Assembly (NCBI RefSeq): GCF_005239225.2
Contig: NC_133287.1
Location: 6,739,493 to 6,803,492 of the forward strand
Origin: Populus alba
Lineage: Eukaryota; Streptophyta; Magnoliopsida; Malpighiales; Salicaceae
DNA: 64,000 nt
Reading direction: 5' to 3'
Below are positions 47,235-56,664 of the stretch, piece after piece. Position 1 is the stretch's first letter. Each line of letters starts with the position of its first letter. The notes below the pieces were generated by a model. It saw nothing but the letters and a program-made list of their open reading frames with translations, had not been told where the DNA came from and searched no databases. The position numbers were made by a program, and so were the translations under genes.

Positions 47235-48665
47235 TTATTTGTGTTTCCATGACTCAACAAGTTGAGACAAAGCCACCCGAGAAGAACCGCCCTCATTCAA
47301 TGCGGCCTGTGCTGCAATTTTCATGGCTATGGTTCTCTCCCTAATCAACTTACCTTCCTCCGACTCCATCAACCCTAGAACTCGCTTCTCCACCTCGGCC
47401 GAACTCACAAATCCGTCGTCAGATTCATTCATCGGCAATGCAAGTTTCATTTCCTCGACCAAGAAGATCCTATTGAGCCTCTGCTCTGCGTATAGTGGCC
47501 AAGCCACCAATGGCACGCCTGCGCAAACTGCTTCCAGCACCGAGTTCCATCCACAATGACTTACGAACCCGCCTACCGATGGATGGTTCAGCACCGCTAC
47601 TTGCGGAGCCCACGACTTCAGCACGAGTCCCCTCTCCTTGGTTCGATCCAGGAAACCTTCAGGGAGCAATGAGTCTAAATCAATGTTTGGATGTGCCGAG
47701 AGTGCCACGCTTTTGTTATCAGAAGGTGGGTTCCGAACCACCCACAAGAACCTGTGGCCACTTCTCTCCAACCCGAAAGCTATTTCTCTTAACTGTTCCT
47801 TGGAGAACAGCCCCAAACTACCAAAACATAGAAAAACAACACTTCCAACTGGTTGCGAGTCCAGCCATGTTAGACACTCCAGCGTCGTACCATTGCGAGT
47901 GCCTGCATCATCTTTAGGACCTTCAGTGGCTATCAATGGTCCGATACAGTAAATTGGCGGTGTGCGGTTATTGGGTACACATAATCCCTCTGATAATGTT
48001 TTCACAGCTCTGGCTTCAAGTGATTCAAAAGTGTTTACAACAATACCTGCTGATTCGGGAAAGCTTCTTGAGGAATCTAAGAAGTTCTCATAGGACTTAT
48101 CGTCGCGATGAAGTACCGGTATTGGCATGTCAGACGATGGAATTGGTGGCACACCCGGAATATGAAGAAGGGACTTTAGATCTTTAAGGCTTTTTGTGGT
48201 GGTGTTATGAATGGTTGGGAAATAATGGAAAACAGCGAGAATACCAGCACCAGAAGTGGAGAAGTGGTAGCCAGGGATATTGAGTTCCTTGGCAACATTG
48301 AGAGCAGCACAGCAAAAGAAGTCCACAACAAGTCCATGAATGGTGTAGTTTTTTGAAATGGACAATAGTTGTTCACGAACGTGAGGATTGCTGAGGCGAA
48401 GGACCTCAAAAGTGAGTTCTTCATAATTGGTGGTTTTTGTAGAAGGGAGGGTTACAGTAGGAAGATGGTGGAATTTGATCGAGGGAATGGTGGCAGCAAC
48501 GTTGGCAATGTAAGGGGCAGTGGAGCCAGAATCATAGGGTACAGAAGTGATGAGTATGTGAATAGAAAGGGAAGGTTTTTGGGTCAATAAGAGTTTCCCT
48601 AGCTCCACCATAGATATCAAATGGCCAATAGGTGGTGATGGGTACAGAACTATGGCCTCCTCCAT
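47235..48665 (-). CDS. UDP-glycosyltransferase, UGT88-type, B4 (intact)
   Basis: 476-residue intronless ORF, ATG at 48665, with His15, Asp115 and a full PSPG box. It is the most distinctive B protein in the acceptor half: TTNYEELTFEV, AALNVAKEL, YHFSTSGAGILAVFHYF (about 133-149), SYENFLDSSRSF (about 191-202) and NTFESLE. The donor half is almost unchanged. Family structures place these positions around the acceptor pocket, so B4 may have a shifted acceptor range. The DNA 5' of the ATG keeps a G-box but has a changed TATA region. Confidence 0.94.
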   Translation of the reverse strand: MEEAIVLYPSPPIGHLISMVELGKLLLTQKPSLSIHILITSVPYDSGSTAPYIANVAATIPSIKFHHLPTVTLPSTKTTNYEELTFEVLRLSNPHVREQLLSISKNYTIHGLVVDFFCCAALNVAKELNIPGYHFSTSGAGILAVFHYFPTIHNTTTKSLKDLKSLLHIPGVPPIPSSDMPIPVLHRDDKSYENFLDSSRSFPESAGIVVNTFESLEARAVKTLSEGLCVPNNRTPPIYCIGPLIATEGPKDDAGTRNGTTLECLTWLDSQPVGSVVFLCFGSLGLFSKEQLREIAFGLERSGHRFLWVVRNPPSDNKSVALSAHPNIDLDSLLPEGFLDRTKERGLVLKSWAPQVAVLNHPSVGGFVSHCGWNSVLEAVCAGVPLVAWPLYAEQRLNRIFLVEEMKLALPMNESDDGFVSSAEVEKRVLGLMESEEGKLIRERTIAMKIAAQAALNEGGSSRVALSQLVESWKHK

Positions 48666-49145
48666 GGCTGCTCGTGGCCTTTCCTATACCTCTGTGTACT
48701 AGGAGGGAGGGAGGGAGGGAGAGAGAGAGAGCCAGCAATCTGTGCGGAGCAGTTTCAAAAAGAAAGGTATGAGGTCACAAACAGCATCTGAGCATGAAAT
48801 ATATAGGGTCAGATACATGTTGTTCCACCAAAGTTTTCAATGATTTGTTCATCTACCTACTATATAATCGCTCTCAAAGTCTTTCATCTTGGTGAACACG
48901 TGCTCTGCCAGAACAATAAAATCGTAGCAACCTACCAGTTAAACCTAAATTTCTTAGAGCAGGAGAAAATCAAGGACAGTGAAAATAATAATGTAAGCAA
49001 GATATAGTAGGACGTCAGAATCCATGTGTTTTAGTACGCAAGATACATCTTCTAAATTTTCAAGGCAAAAAAAGACAATTTGCGTTTATCTTTCCTTGAC
49101 ACGTAGCTACTACTTCATTGGTATGCAACATGCCGCGGACTACCA
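48666..49145 (-). promoter_or_regulatory. UGT-B4 promoter
   Basis: A G-box CACGTG is at 48897-48902. The B1 TATA site is lost (GATTTGTTCATC). A 4-bp insertion in GCATGAAAT(ATAT)AGGG creates a CTATATAT tract on the minus strand (48799-48806), about 135 bp from the ATG, that could act as a new TATA box. The 5'UTR carries a GGGA/GA purine repeat (48700-48731). Confidence 0.5.
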
Positions 49146-49149
49146 CTTC

Positions 49150-49510
49150 ATAAGTGTTCTGGGAGAAGAAAAAAATCGAGACCAAGTCATTAATTTAATT
49201 GGATTTAATTAGTTAGTATAATTTTAATAATACAAATAATAAATGCAATGATAATAAAAAAAATTAATAAAAAAATTAACAAAGAAAGATAAAGAAAACC
49301 GATTCGAGCCCATCGATGTGGTGATGGGTACAGAACTCCTGCGTCCTCCATTGCTCTCTCCCTCTTGAGAGAGAGAACAAAAACAAGCACTGTATAAGTA
49401 GAGGATGGAGCGTGGGAGAGAATTAAGCAGGCTCCAAAGTTTTGTAAGGTAAGGCAAGCGTTTATTATTTATTTATTTACTTACTTTTAAAGAAATGTAC
49501 CAATAATTTA
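49150..49510 (-). pseudogene. UGT subtype-A 5' stub (RA4)
   Basis: AT-rich joint from AAGTGTTCTGGGAG, stub ATG at 49351, 5'UTR and promoter preserved to the ATTTATTTACTTACTTTTAAAG tract near 49490. Confidence 0.65.
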
Positions 49511-50340
49511 CTTGGTGTCTTGTTGGTGAGTTTTGGGTTGAAAGTGAAGGAGACATGCACTTGGAAAACACTCTCATATTTATTTTCTCATTTTCATTGA
49601 ATTAATTAGAGATGAGAGAAGAAATATAAATAATCTTTAACCCCATGAATTAAAATAGCCCCAAAAATTAAATGTACATAAAATTGCCTTCAAGTTAAGC
49701 ATTGCATTAATCATCTATAATGCACTTTGCTTGAGTTTTTAGTCACAGTTTTTTTTTTTTTTTTTTTTAATTTTCATTTTATGATATGATCCTGCATGTG
49801 ATGTAGATTTTGATGGCTGGGCAGCTGGCTTTGTTTTCTCTTGTATCAAATCTTGCAATGATGGGTCTTGTGATGCACACGATTGTCTTCTTCATTGCAC
49901 CACAGGATGGTGCCGTTTACTCCAAATTAACCCACCAGAACAGCTATTTCTATTTCTATTGTTGCGTGTTTAACGTTATTTTTAGCGTTATTCAAAATTT
50001 GACTAGCTCACATTAGATGTCGGATCTTTTAGAAAGCAAGTAGGTGAACCTTCAAATCCAAGAGAGACACTCAATCTTGAAGAATATTCAAAGTCTTTAT
50101 TTCAATAATCATAATAATAACAATAATAATAATAATATGCTTTGAATAACTTATAATGTCTAGGAGATTATTTATATGCAACACGCCAAACAAATTTGGA
50201 AGCTAAAATCCTAATTTAACTTTAACTAATAAATAAGAAATAATATATTCCAAGTAATAAAAAAAATAATGACACAATTATAAAATTCCTCAATAAATAA
50301 ATAAATATTAATTCCCATCGTTGTCCTTCATCCCCCATGG
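49511..50340. other. B4-unit spacer with exon-like fragment
   Basis: Begins TTGGTGTCTTGTTGGTGAG and is shared with 58808-59660 of the B5 unit but with no other unit. It contains the exon-like segment at 49806-49990 and an (AAT)n-like tract near 50110. The rest is AT-rich without recognised features. Confidence 0.5.
49806..49990 (+). pseudogene. Exon-like fragment of an unrecognised membrane protein
   Basis: An open stretch of about 60 codons reads ILMAGQLALFSLVSNLAMM, then hydrophobic segments, APQDGAVYSKLTHQ and YFYFYCCVFNV. It is preceded by a pyrimidine tract and TAG/CAG like a 3' splice site. The copy at 59106-59295 keeps the frame with only a few amino-acid changes. It has two probable transmembrane segments. 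I do not recognise the family; CASP-like membrane proteins were considered but the match is weak. Confidence 0.4.
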
Positions 50341-51390
50341 CCATCAAACACCTCGTGCACTCTGTTTTCACATTGGACCCAGCATTTAGCTATGGACAAA
50401 ATAAAACTTGCTCAGCAAAGGCTTTTTGGTTTTCAAAGTTCTTTTTGGCTAGACTCTGATTTGAGTGATAATAATCTATAGGAATTTGTTAATGAATAAT
50501 TATAAAATAAAAAGTTTGAACAATGACGTCACTGCCCTTGGCATAGTGGCAGTAGCATTTCCAACTTCCATTAATGAAACATTGCCATTTTTTTCTCTTG
50601 CCTCAGCTATTTTGTGGAATTTCCTATGACAGGACAGCCATTTCTAATAAATAAAATATTTAATAGATAAAATTAAAAAAAATAAAATTAAAAAAAAAAA
50701 CTAAATAAATCAAAGTCAACCCGTATTAATATCTACAACTCATGATCCTTGTTATAAGCCTAAAACTAACTAACTTCATAGAAAACAAACCTTAATAAAA
50801 TAATAGAGTAAAATTCTCAATCATAAAATGTTAAGGGATGAAATTGTAAAAAATAAAATATTAATAAAAAGAATAGGGATTAAATTTAAGTTAAAAATAA
50901 ATCAAAATCAAATATTGATGGATGAAATTTAAAAAAGAATTTAACTAGAAAAAAAAATTAAGAAAAATTCGGACGAGCAAAAAGAGCATCCTAAATATTA
51001 CATGTCCTAACAAGCAACAACTCCACTTTTGCAACATCACCACACCATGTTTCTTAAAATTAGAGCCACCCAAGTAACAAAAGAGCTTGCAAATGTCACA
51101 TATCCTAGTGATCAACATGCACCAAAATCACAGTCGATCACCACTCCACGGTTCCTAAAATAGAGCCCTTGCTCAAATTTACAGCTTAAAAAAAAACAAC
51201 CAAATATTACATAACATCACAAAAATGAGTAAATTAACAAACAAAACCTAGTGGGATCATATTCAGTGACCATTCTACATTTCTAAAAATCGAATCTTTG
51301 ATCAAAATTCAGCAACCCCAGAAACAAAACAGCAAGAAAAAGTTAAACAACAAAAGAAAAAAATAAAAAAGCGAAAGCCTTGTGGAACCC
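50341..51390. other. AT-rich intergenic DNA
   Basis: 50283-50620 has a homolog at 61855-62160 (CCCATCGTTGTCCTTCATCCC, ACTTCCATTAATGAAACATTGCC), the empty site for the Helitron-like insertion. The remainder shows no gene. Confidence 0.45.
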
Positions 51391-51392
51391 AC

Positions 51393-51530
51393 CTTGGCAT
51401 TCAAGGATTTGAGAGAGAGAAGCAAACCAAACATGAGCTTATGATCTTGCAGAGGATTAAGAGTGTGAAGAGGATGGTTCCATTCTCTATAAAGCAAACA
51501 AACTCCAATCCTATTAAAGACATACATCAT
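51393..51530 (-). pseudogene. TRAPPC1: TRAPPC1/BET5 first-exon fragment
   Basis: On the minus strand, from an ATG at 51530, the reading frame gives MMYVFNRIGVCLLYREW, then NHPLHTLNPLQDHKLMFGLL and SLKSLNAK, followed at 51392 by GT as a 5' splice site. This closely resembles the N terminus of TRAPP complex subunit 1 (yeast Bet5), a longin-fold component of the vesicle-tethering TRAPP complex at the ER-Golgi. No downstream exons are recognisable to the left. It is therefore a fragment, captured or left by rearrangement, and not a complete gene. Confidence 0.6.
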
Positions 51531-51659
51531 GTGTGCATTGTTATCTGATGTTTTTTTTAGATTAACATAGTATTCAGAAAACTTGCACATTCCTCGATAA
51601 ATTTTATAAATCTTAAAATGAATGATTATATAAATCTTTAATATTTTTTAAAGAAAAAA

Positions 51660-51990
51660 TATTTATGCGAGAAGCATGACTCGTAAGGAAAGTGACGCTT
51701 AAAAACTATTTATGCGACTTATTGCACTGAAAAGAAACGCAGGACAATAAAGACTTAGAGGGGGACACAATTAAGTTATAACTACGAAAAAGAGAAGACA
51801 ATATAGTTTGGAACTGGGGTGACCCAGCCTATGGTGCCAACGATCAAAGGAGGCACGAGTGCCAGCCAAGGTGATGGCATGAGCTTGAGATAAGGAAGGA
51901 TATAGTTTCACAGGATAAACACCATCTTCACAGCTACCGCGCATGAGCGGGAGTTGTGGTGATTTCCTTACGGTGCTTCGTGTTTCTTAG
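51660..51990 (-). pseudogene. Copia integrase fragment behind B5 (shortened)
   Basis: Matches the upstream part of the fragment behind B2 (CGGTAGCTGTGAAG, FDRW.H.LGHPS, CNKSHK) and stops at about 51660, where unrelated AT-rich DNA begins. The integrase core part is missing. Confidence 0.75.
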
Positions 51991-52529
51991 TGGATTCCAG
52001 CCTCTAAACATGTGGAAAAATAAAATCATTTGTGTTTCCATGACTCAACAAGTTGAGACAAAGCCACCCGAGAAGAACCGCCCTCATTCAATGCGGCCTG
52101 TGCTGCAATTTTCATGGCTATGGCTCTCACCCTAATCACCTTACCTTCCTCCGACTCCATCAACCCTAGAACTCGCTCCTCCACCTCGGACGAACTCACA
52201 AATCCGTTGTCAGATTCATTCATCGGCAATGCAAGTTTCATTTCCTCCACCAACAAGATCCTATTGATCCTCTGCTCTGCGTATAGTGGCCAAGCCACCA
52301 ATGGCACGCCTGCGCAAACTGCTTCCAGCACCGAGTTCCATCCACAATGACTTACGAACCCGCCTACCGATGGATGGTTCAGCACCGCTACTTGCGGAGC
52401 CCACGACTTCAGCACGAGTCCCCTTTCCTTGGTTCGATCCAAGAAACCTTCAGGGAGCAATGAGTCTAAATCAATGTTTGGATGTGCCGATAGTGCCACG
52501 CTTTTGTTATCAGAAGGTGGGTTCCGAAC

Positions 52530-52916
52530 TGTTGGTGGGAGAAACCACTGGTGGTGGCTTTGAGACACTCAGAGGGGATAAAACACACTGTTTTATTACA
52601 CAAAACCGAAGCTTACAATTACAACACAAAAGCTTAATACAATTACACGCCCTCTCTCTCTCTCTTTCTCTTACTAGTGTTCCTCTCAATTCTCTCCACA
52701 CATATAACATAAGCTGGGCACTCTATTTATACACAAAAACAGAATACGAAAATTCAAACTTTCTTCAAGTGTGAAGGCGGCTGGCGGCTGTGGGTGTGGA
52801 GGCGGCTGGCGGCTGGCGGCTGCGGCTGGTGGCTGACGGCTGGTCGGTGGTCGGTGGCTGGTGGCTGGTTGCCTTCCTTGACCATCTAGGAGCTTCTGGA
52901 TTGAGTTTATTCAACA
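52530..52916 (-). repeat. 3' LTR of the copia element
   Basis: Bounded by TGTTGGTGG and TTCAACA on the plus strand. On the minus strand it carries a TATA box TATAAATA (52724-52731) and many GGCTGGC-type repeats (plus strand 52770-52870). Confidence 0.95.
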
Positions 52917-54520
52917 AATCTCCCCTTTAAACTCAATCGAGGGATGTCATGCCAAGCATGAATACTTCTTCCTTTAATGCCTTCTCTCTGCTTGTAGCCT
53001 TTATCCACTAATTTGGCTTTCTTCTTGTAGACCCATTTGACACCTATTGCTTTCTTCTTTTCTGGTGGATCATTATCTGCATGGAAACAAAATAGAGTTG
53101 TATCTTCCATAACCTGAGTGGTATCGTACAACTCTTCAAGATTCCGCATCTTTCTTGGTCCTTCTGACGAGGATGCTGATGGTGGTGTTGATGATGATGC
53201 TCCTGGTGTGTTCCTCCTGTTGAATACAGGGAAACTGTGTACCGGACTTTGTGGTTCAGCTGCTGGTATAAACACTGGACTTTGTGGTTCAGCTGCTGGC
53301 ACAATCGGTTCTTCGACAAGTACTGTTGGTACTTCTTCTCCTTCAAGGATCAAATCAGTGTTGATCCATCTGACTGCTTCTTGATCACCATTCCATTCCC
53401 AAGATTTATCTTCTTCAAAGATAACATCTCTACTCGTAATCACCTTCTTCGTGATGGGATTATACAGTCTGTATCCCATCCTTCTTTCACCATATCCGAC
53501 AAAGATGCATTTCTCGCTCTTATCATCGAGCTTTCTCCTTCTTGCATCTGGGATCTTTGCATATGCCACACAACCAAAGACTCGTAGATGAGTAACACTT
53601 GGTTTGTGACCACTCCATGCTTCTTCTGGAATGACTCCTTGCAAACTTCTGGTTGGGCAGCGATTCAACAGATACACTGCACATGATACAGCTTCAGCCC
53701 AGTATTGCTTGGGCAGCTTCTTTGCTTTGAGCAAACTTCTGGCCATGTCAAGAATCGTGCGATTCTTCCTTTCTGCTACACCATTCAGCTGTGGTGTATA
53801 AGCTGGTGTCGTTTGATGTCTGATGCCTTGTTGTGTACAATAGGCTTCAAAGTCGTTGGCTGTATATTCTCCACCTTGATCAGATCTTACGGTTCTGATC
53901 ATGTAACCACTTTGCTTCTCCACAATTGCTTTAAAATCTTTAAAACAATTGAATACTTCTGACTTCCTCTTCAGAAAGTATATCCACGTCTTTCTACTAA
54001 AATCATCAGTAAAAGTGAGGAAGTACCTATTTTGTCCAGTCGACATAGGCGTTATTGGGCCACACACATCTGTGTGTACTAACTCCAGTGGCCTCTTTGC
54101 TCTCCAGTTGACTTCTTTGGCAAAACTGGATCTGTGATGTTTGCTGAGGACACAACTCTCACAGACTTCTTCTGGATGATCAATGTGAGGCAAACCTTTA
54201 ACCATCTTCTTGCTTGCTAGCATCTTCAAACTCGTGAAATTCAGATGTCCAAACCTCAGGTGCCAAAGCCATTCTTCACTGTTGGTGATGGCGCTCAAAC
54301 ACCTTGTTGCATCATACTGGATGTTTAAAGGAAACATCCTATTCTTGTACATTTTCACGTAGGCCATTAATCTCCAATTGTTGTCTCTAATTGCTAGATG
54401 ACAATTCTCCGAGTAAAAAGTATAGCCTCTCTCCAAAAGTTGACCTAAGCTGATTAGGTTCTGTTTTATGGCTGGGACATAATATACATCGGCGATGTAG
54501 CTGGAATCGCCATTCTTCAT
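52907..54520 (-). CDS. Copia integrase polyprotein, RT-deleted
   Basis: Reads from [15 protein letters not shown] (end of protease) through the HHCC zinc-binding GAG-pre-integrase region ([20 protein letters not shown]) and the integrase core with Asp in VHTDVCGP, Asp in [10 protein letters not shown] and Glu in LNGVAERKN. The copia-type C-terminal block [13 protein letters not shown] follows. It then has only a few residues of the pre-RT region ([23 protein letters not shown]) and terminates across the PPT into the LTR. The RT and RNase H domains are absent, cleanly, with no scar visible by eye. Confidence 0.88.
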   Translation of the reverse strand: MKNGDSSYIADVYYVPAIKQNLISLGQLLERGYTFYSENCHLAIRDNNWRLMAYVKMYKNRMFPLNIQYDATRCLSAITNSEEWLWHLRFGHLNFTSLKMLASKKMVKGLPHIDHPEEVCESCVLSKHHRSSFAKEVNWRAKRPLELVHTDVCGPITPMSTGQNRYFLTFTDDFSRKTWIYFLKRKSEVFNCFKDFKAIVEKQSGYMIRTVRSDQGGEYTANDFEAYCTQQGIRHQTTPAYTPQLNGVAERKNRTILDMARSLLKAKKLPKQYWAEAVSCAVYLLNRCPTRSLQGVIPEEAWSGHKPSVTHLRVFGCVAYAKIPDARRRKLDDKSEKCIFVGYGERRMGYRLYNPITKKVITSRDVIFEEDKSWEWNGDQEAVRWINTDLILEGEEVPTVLVEEPIVPAAEPQSPVFIPAAEPQSPVHSFPVFNRRNTPGASSSTPPSASSSEGPRKMRNLEELYDTTQVMEDTTLFCFHADNDPPEKKKAIGVKWVYKKKAKLVDKGYKQREGIKGRSIHAWHDIPRLSLKGRFVE

Positions 54521-54607
54521 CTTGACTGGGATGTTGCCTTTACCTTTGAATGGAACCTTTGTGGTATCTCCAAAGTAACTAGACCTTGCTTGGTCTCATC
54601 TAGATTA

Positions 54608-55717
54608 CTAAAATAACTCTCGGTAGCCGCACATGTGATTGCTGGCTCCAGTATCTAGATACCATATGTCCTCCTTTTTCTTATCAAGTCCTTGTTGGAC
54701 AAGAAATGCAGTTTCTTCTCTGTCATCCTTCTCTACATAGTTAGCTTGCTCACGTATCTCCAACGGAGCTTTCCATCGGCATTCAGCGCTATAGTGCCCA
54801 AACTGATTGCAACTATAACATTTGATATTCCTCTTGTCACGGTTATTGTAACCGCCTCCTCTTCCTCTGGGAGTGAATGCTTGTTGTCCTCGGCCTCCTC
54901 TGGTGGTGTTTTTGTCACCTCTTCCTCTAAAACTTGTATTCCAAGAACCTCTTCTTTGGAATTGCTGGAATCCTCCTCTGGATTGTTGACTTCCTGCTTG
55001 AGTGGTGTATCCACTTGATGAAGTCTCCCCTTGCTCATATCTGTCCTTGAGAGACAGTTTTGCTTGTAAGGCATGCTCAATTGCCTTATCTCCATTTCGC
55101 TTTACAATCTTCTGCTCATGAGCTTGCAAAGAACTCATAAGCTCATCAACCGTCAACTTGTCCACATCTTTGGATTCTTCAATTGCGACAACAACAAAAT
55201 CAAATTTTGGATCTAGGGATCTCAAAATTTTCTCAGTAATTCGAGCATCGATGATGGCTTCTCCATTTCTCCTCATCTGGTTGACTATCACCATAATCCT
55301 TGTGTGATAATCAGAAATAGACTCCGAGGACTTCATTTGCAATAACTCAAATTCACCTCGCAAAGATTGAAGACGAATCTTCTTGATTCTGTCAGCACCT
55401 TTGTATTTCTGTTGGAGAGCCTCCCATATATCATGTGATGTTTCAGCGGAAGCTATGATCTCGAATGTATCTTCATCAAGACCTTGGTAGATGATGGTCT
55501 TGGCTTTGTTGTCTTTCTTTCTGTTGACTTTCAAGGCTTGTTTCTGAGCCTCTTGTAAAGCATCTTCTCTTTCTTTGGACTCTGGTTCATCATAACCAGT
55601 TTGTACAATATCCAAACACTCTTGTGACCCAAGGAATGCTTTCAATCTGATGCACCAACTATCATAGTTGTCTTTGGTCAGCTTTGGAATGAGTGTATGT
55701 GTACCTTCTGTAGTCAT
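54608..55717 (-). CDS. Copia Gag with protease start
   Basis: ATG at 55717, 369 residues. A DUF4219/UBN2-type Gag begins LIPKLTKDNYDSWCIRLKAF. A basic Gly/Arg-rich region precedes the CX2CX4HX4C zinc knuckle CYSCNQFGHYSAEC. The frame ends just after the protease active-site motif DTGASNHM. A frameshift at about 54608 (RELF then stop) separates it from the rest of pol, whose reading resumes as [10 protein letters not shown] a base away. Gag packages the element RNA into virus-like particles. The length is normal. Confidence 0.88.
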   Translation of the reverse strand: MTTEGTHTLIPKLTKDNYDSWCIRLKAFLGSQECLDIVQTGYDEPESKEREDALQEAQKQALKVNRKKDNKAKTIIYQGLDEDTFEIIASAETSHDIWEALQQKYKGADRIKKIRLQSLRGEFELLQMKSSESISDYHTRIMVIVNQMRRNGEAIIDARITEKILRSLDPKFDFVVVAIEESKDVDKLTVDELMSSLQAHEQKIVKRNGDKAIEHALQAKLSLKDRYEQGETSSSGYTTQAGSQQSRGGFQQFQRRGSWNTSFRGRGDKNTTRGGRGQQAFTPRGRGGGYNNRDKRNIKCYSCNQFGHYSAECRWKAPLEIREQANYVEKDDREETAFLVQQGLDKKKEDIWYLDTGASNHMCGYRELF

Positions 55718-56276
55718 TTTGCTCTTTTAATGACTATATCGCCTTTTTGGGAGCCGAATTTGGCCAAACGGACACTGTAGATCGATCCGGAATGGTCCAA
55801 ATAGTAGGGAACCGGTCTGACTTTGTTGAAATCGGGTCAGAAAATGGGTGAACCGGTCAAAAAACCACTTCTGTACGGCGGGCGGTTCGCTGGGTTGAAC
55901 CGGGAATATTCTGTGGAATATTCTCGCGGCTTGGCTCAGACTGGAACGCGGCTCGGCTCGGCTCGGAGTGCGGCGCGGCTTGTGGCTCGGCTAGGACTCA
56001 GCGTGAACGGCTCGGCGCGGCTTGAATATGGCGCGCGTGCACGTCAGTCGTCTTCAACCTCTGGCGCGCGTGGCTGCGCGTGGTCTTCTGGGCAGAATCT
56101 TCAGGAGGCGCGTGTGAGCTACCTCATCCTCCGATCAGGCTGATTCTTGCGGAAGTGAGTTCGTCTTGATGAGCTCTACACTGTGGAATGATCAAAACTT
56201 GGTTTTGACAACTTTGAAAATTCGGATATACCCCAAAACTCTTCTGTTTTCCGACGAACGGGGCTCTGATACCAAT

Positions 56277-56664
56277 TGTTGGTGGGAGAACCACTGGGTG
56301 GTGGCTTTGAGACACTCAGAGGGAGATAAAAAACACACTGTTTTATTACAAAACCGAAGCTTACAATTACAACACAAAAGCTTAATACAATTACACGCCC
56401 TCTCTCTCTCTCTTTCTCTTACTAGTGTTCCTCTCAATTCTCTCCACACATATAACATAAGCTGGGCACTCTATTTATACACAAAAACAGAATACGAAAA
56501 TTCAAACTTTCTTCAAGTGTGAAGGCGGCTGGCGGCTGTGGGTGTGGAGGCGGCTGGCGGCTGGCGGCTGCGGCTGGTGGCTGACGGCTGGTCGGTGGTC
56601 GGTGGCTGGTGGCTGGTTGCCTTCCTTGACCATCTAGGAGCTTCTGGATTGAGTTTATTCAACA
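56277..56664 (-). repeat. 5' LTR of the copia element
   Basis: Partner of the LTR at 52530-52916. It is one base longer and identical beyond about the first 80 bp. It drives transcription leftward through gag. Confidence 0.95.

Larger units (their letters stand above)
52530..56664 (-). mobile_element. Young Ty1/copia retrotransposon (Tork-like) lacking reverse transcriptase
   Basis: A 4.1-kb element with LTRs at 52530-52916 and 56277-56664 and 5-bp target duplication CGAAC (52525-52529, 56665-56669). The primer-binding site, TGGTATCAGAGC on the minus strand (56263-56274), matches plant initiator Met-tRNA. The polypurine tract is AAAGGGGAGATT (52917-52928). The two LTRs look identical except for a few indels in the first ~80 bp, so insertion is recent. 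The order is gag, protease, integrase, then a few codons reminiscent of the start of RT, then the PPT. RT and RNase H are missing, making it non-autonomous. Confidence 0.95.

Noticed and set aside
52026..52568. A 180-residue open frame that seems to start in the 3' LTR and fuse in frame to the UGT-B5 C-terminal half.
   Set aside because: The apparent start at 52568 is a GTG with a stop codon just upstream; no ATG in the LTR is in frame. It is only the interrupted 3' half of the gene.
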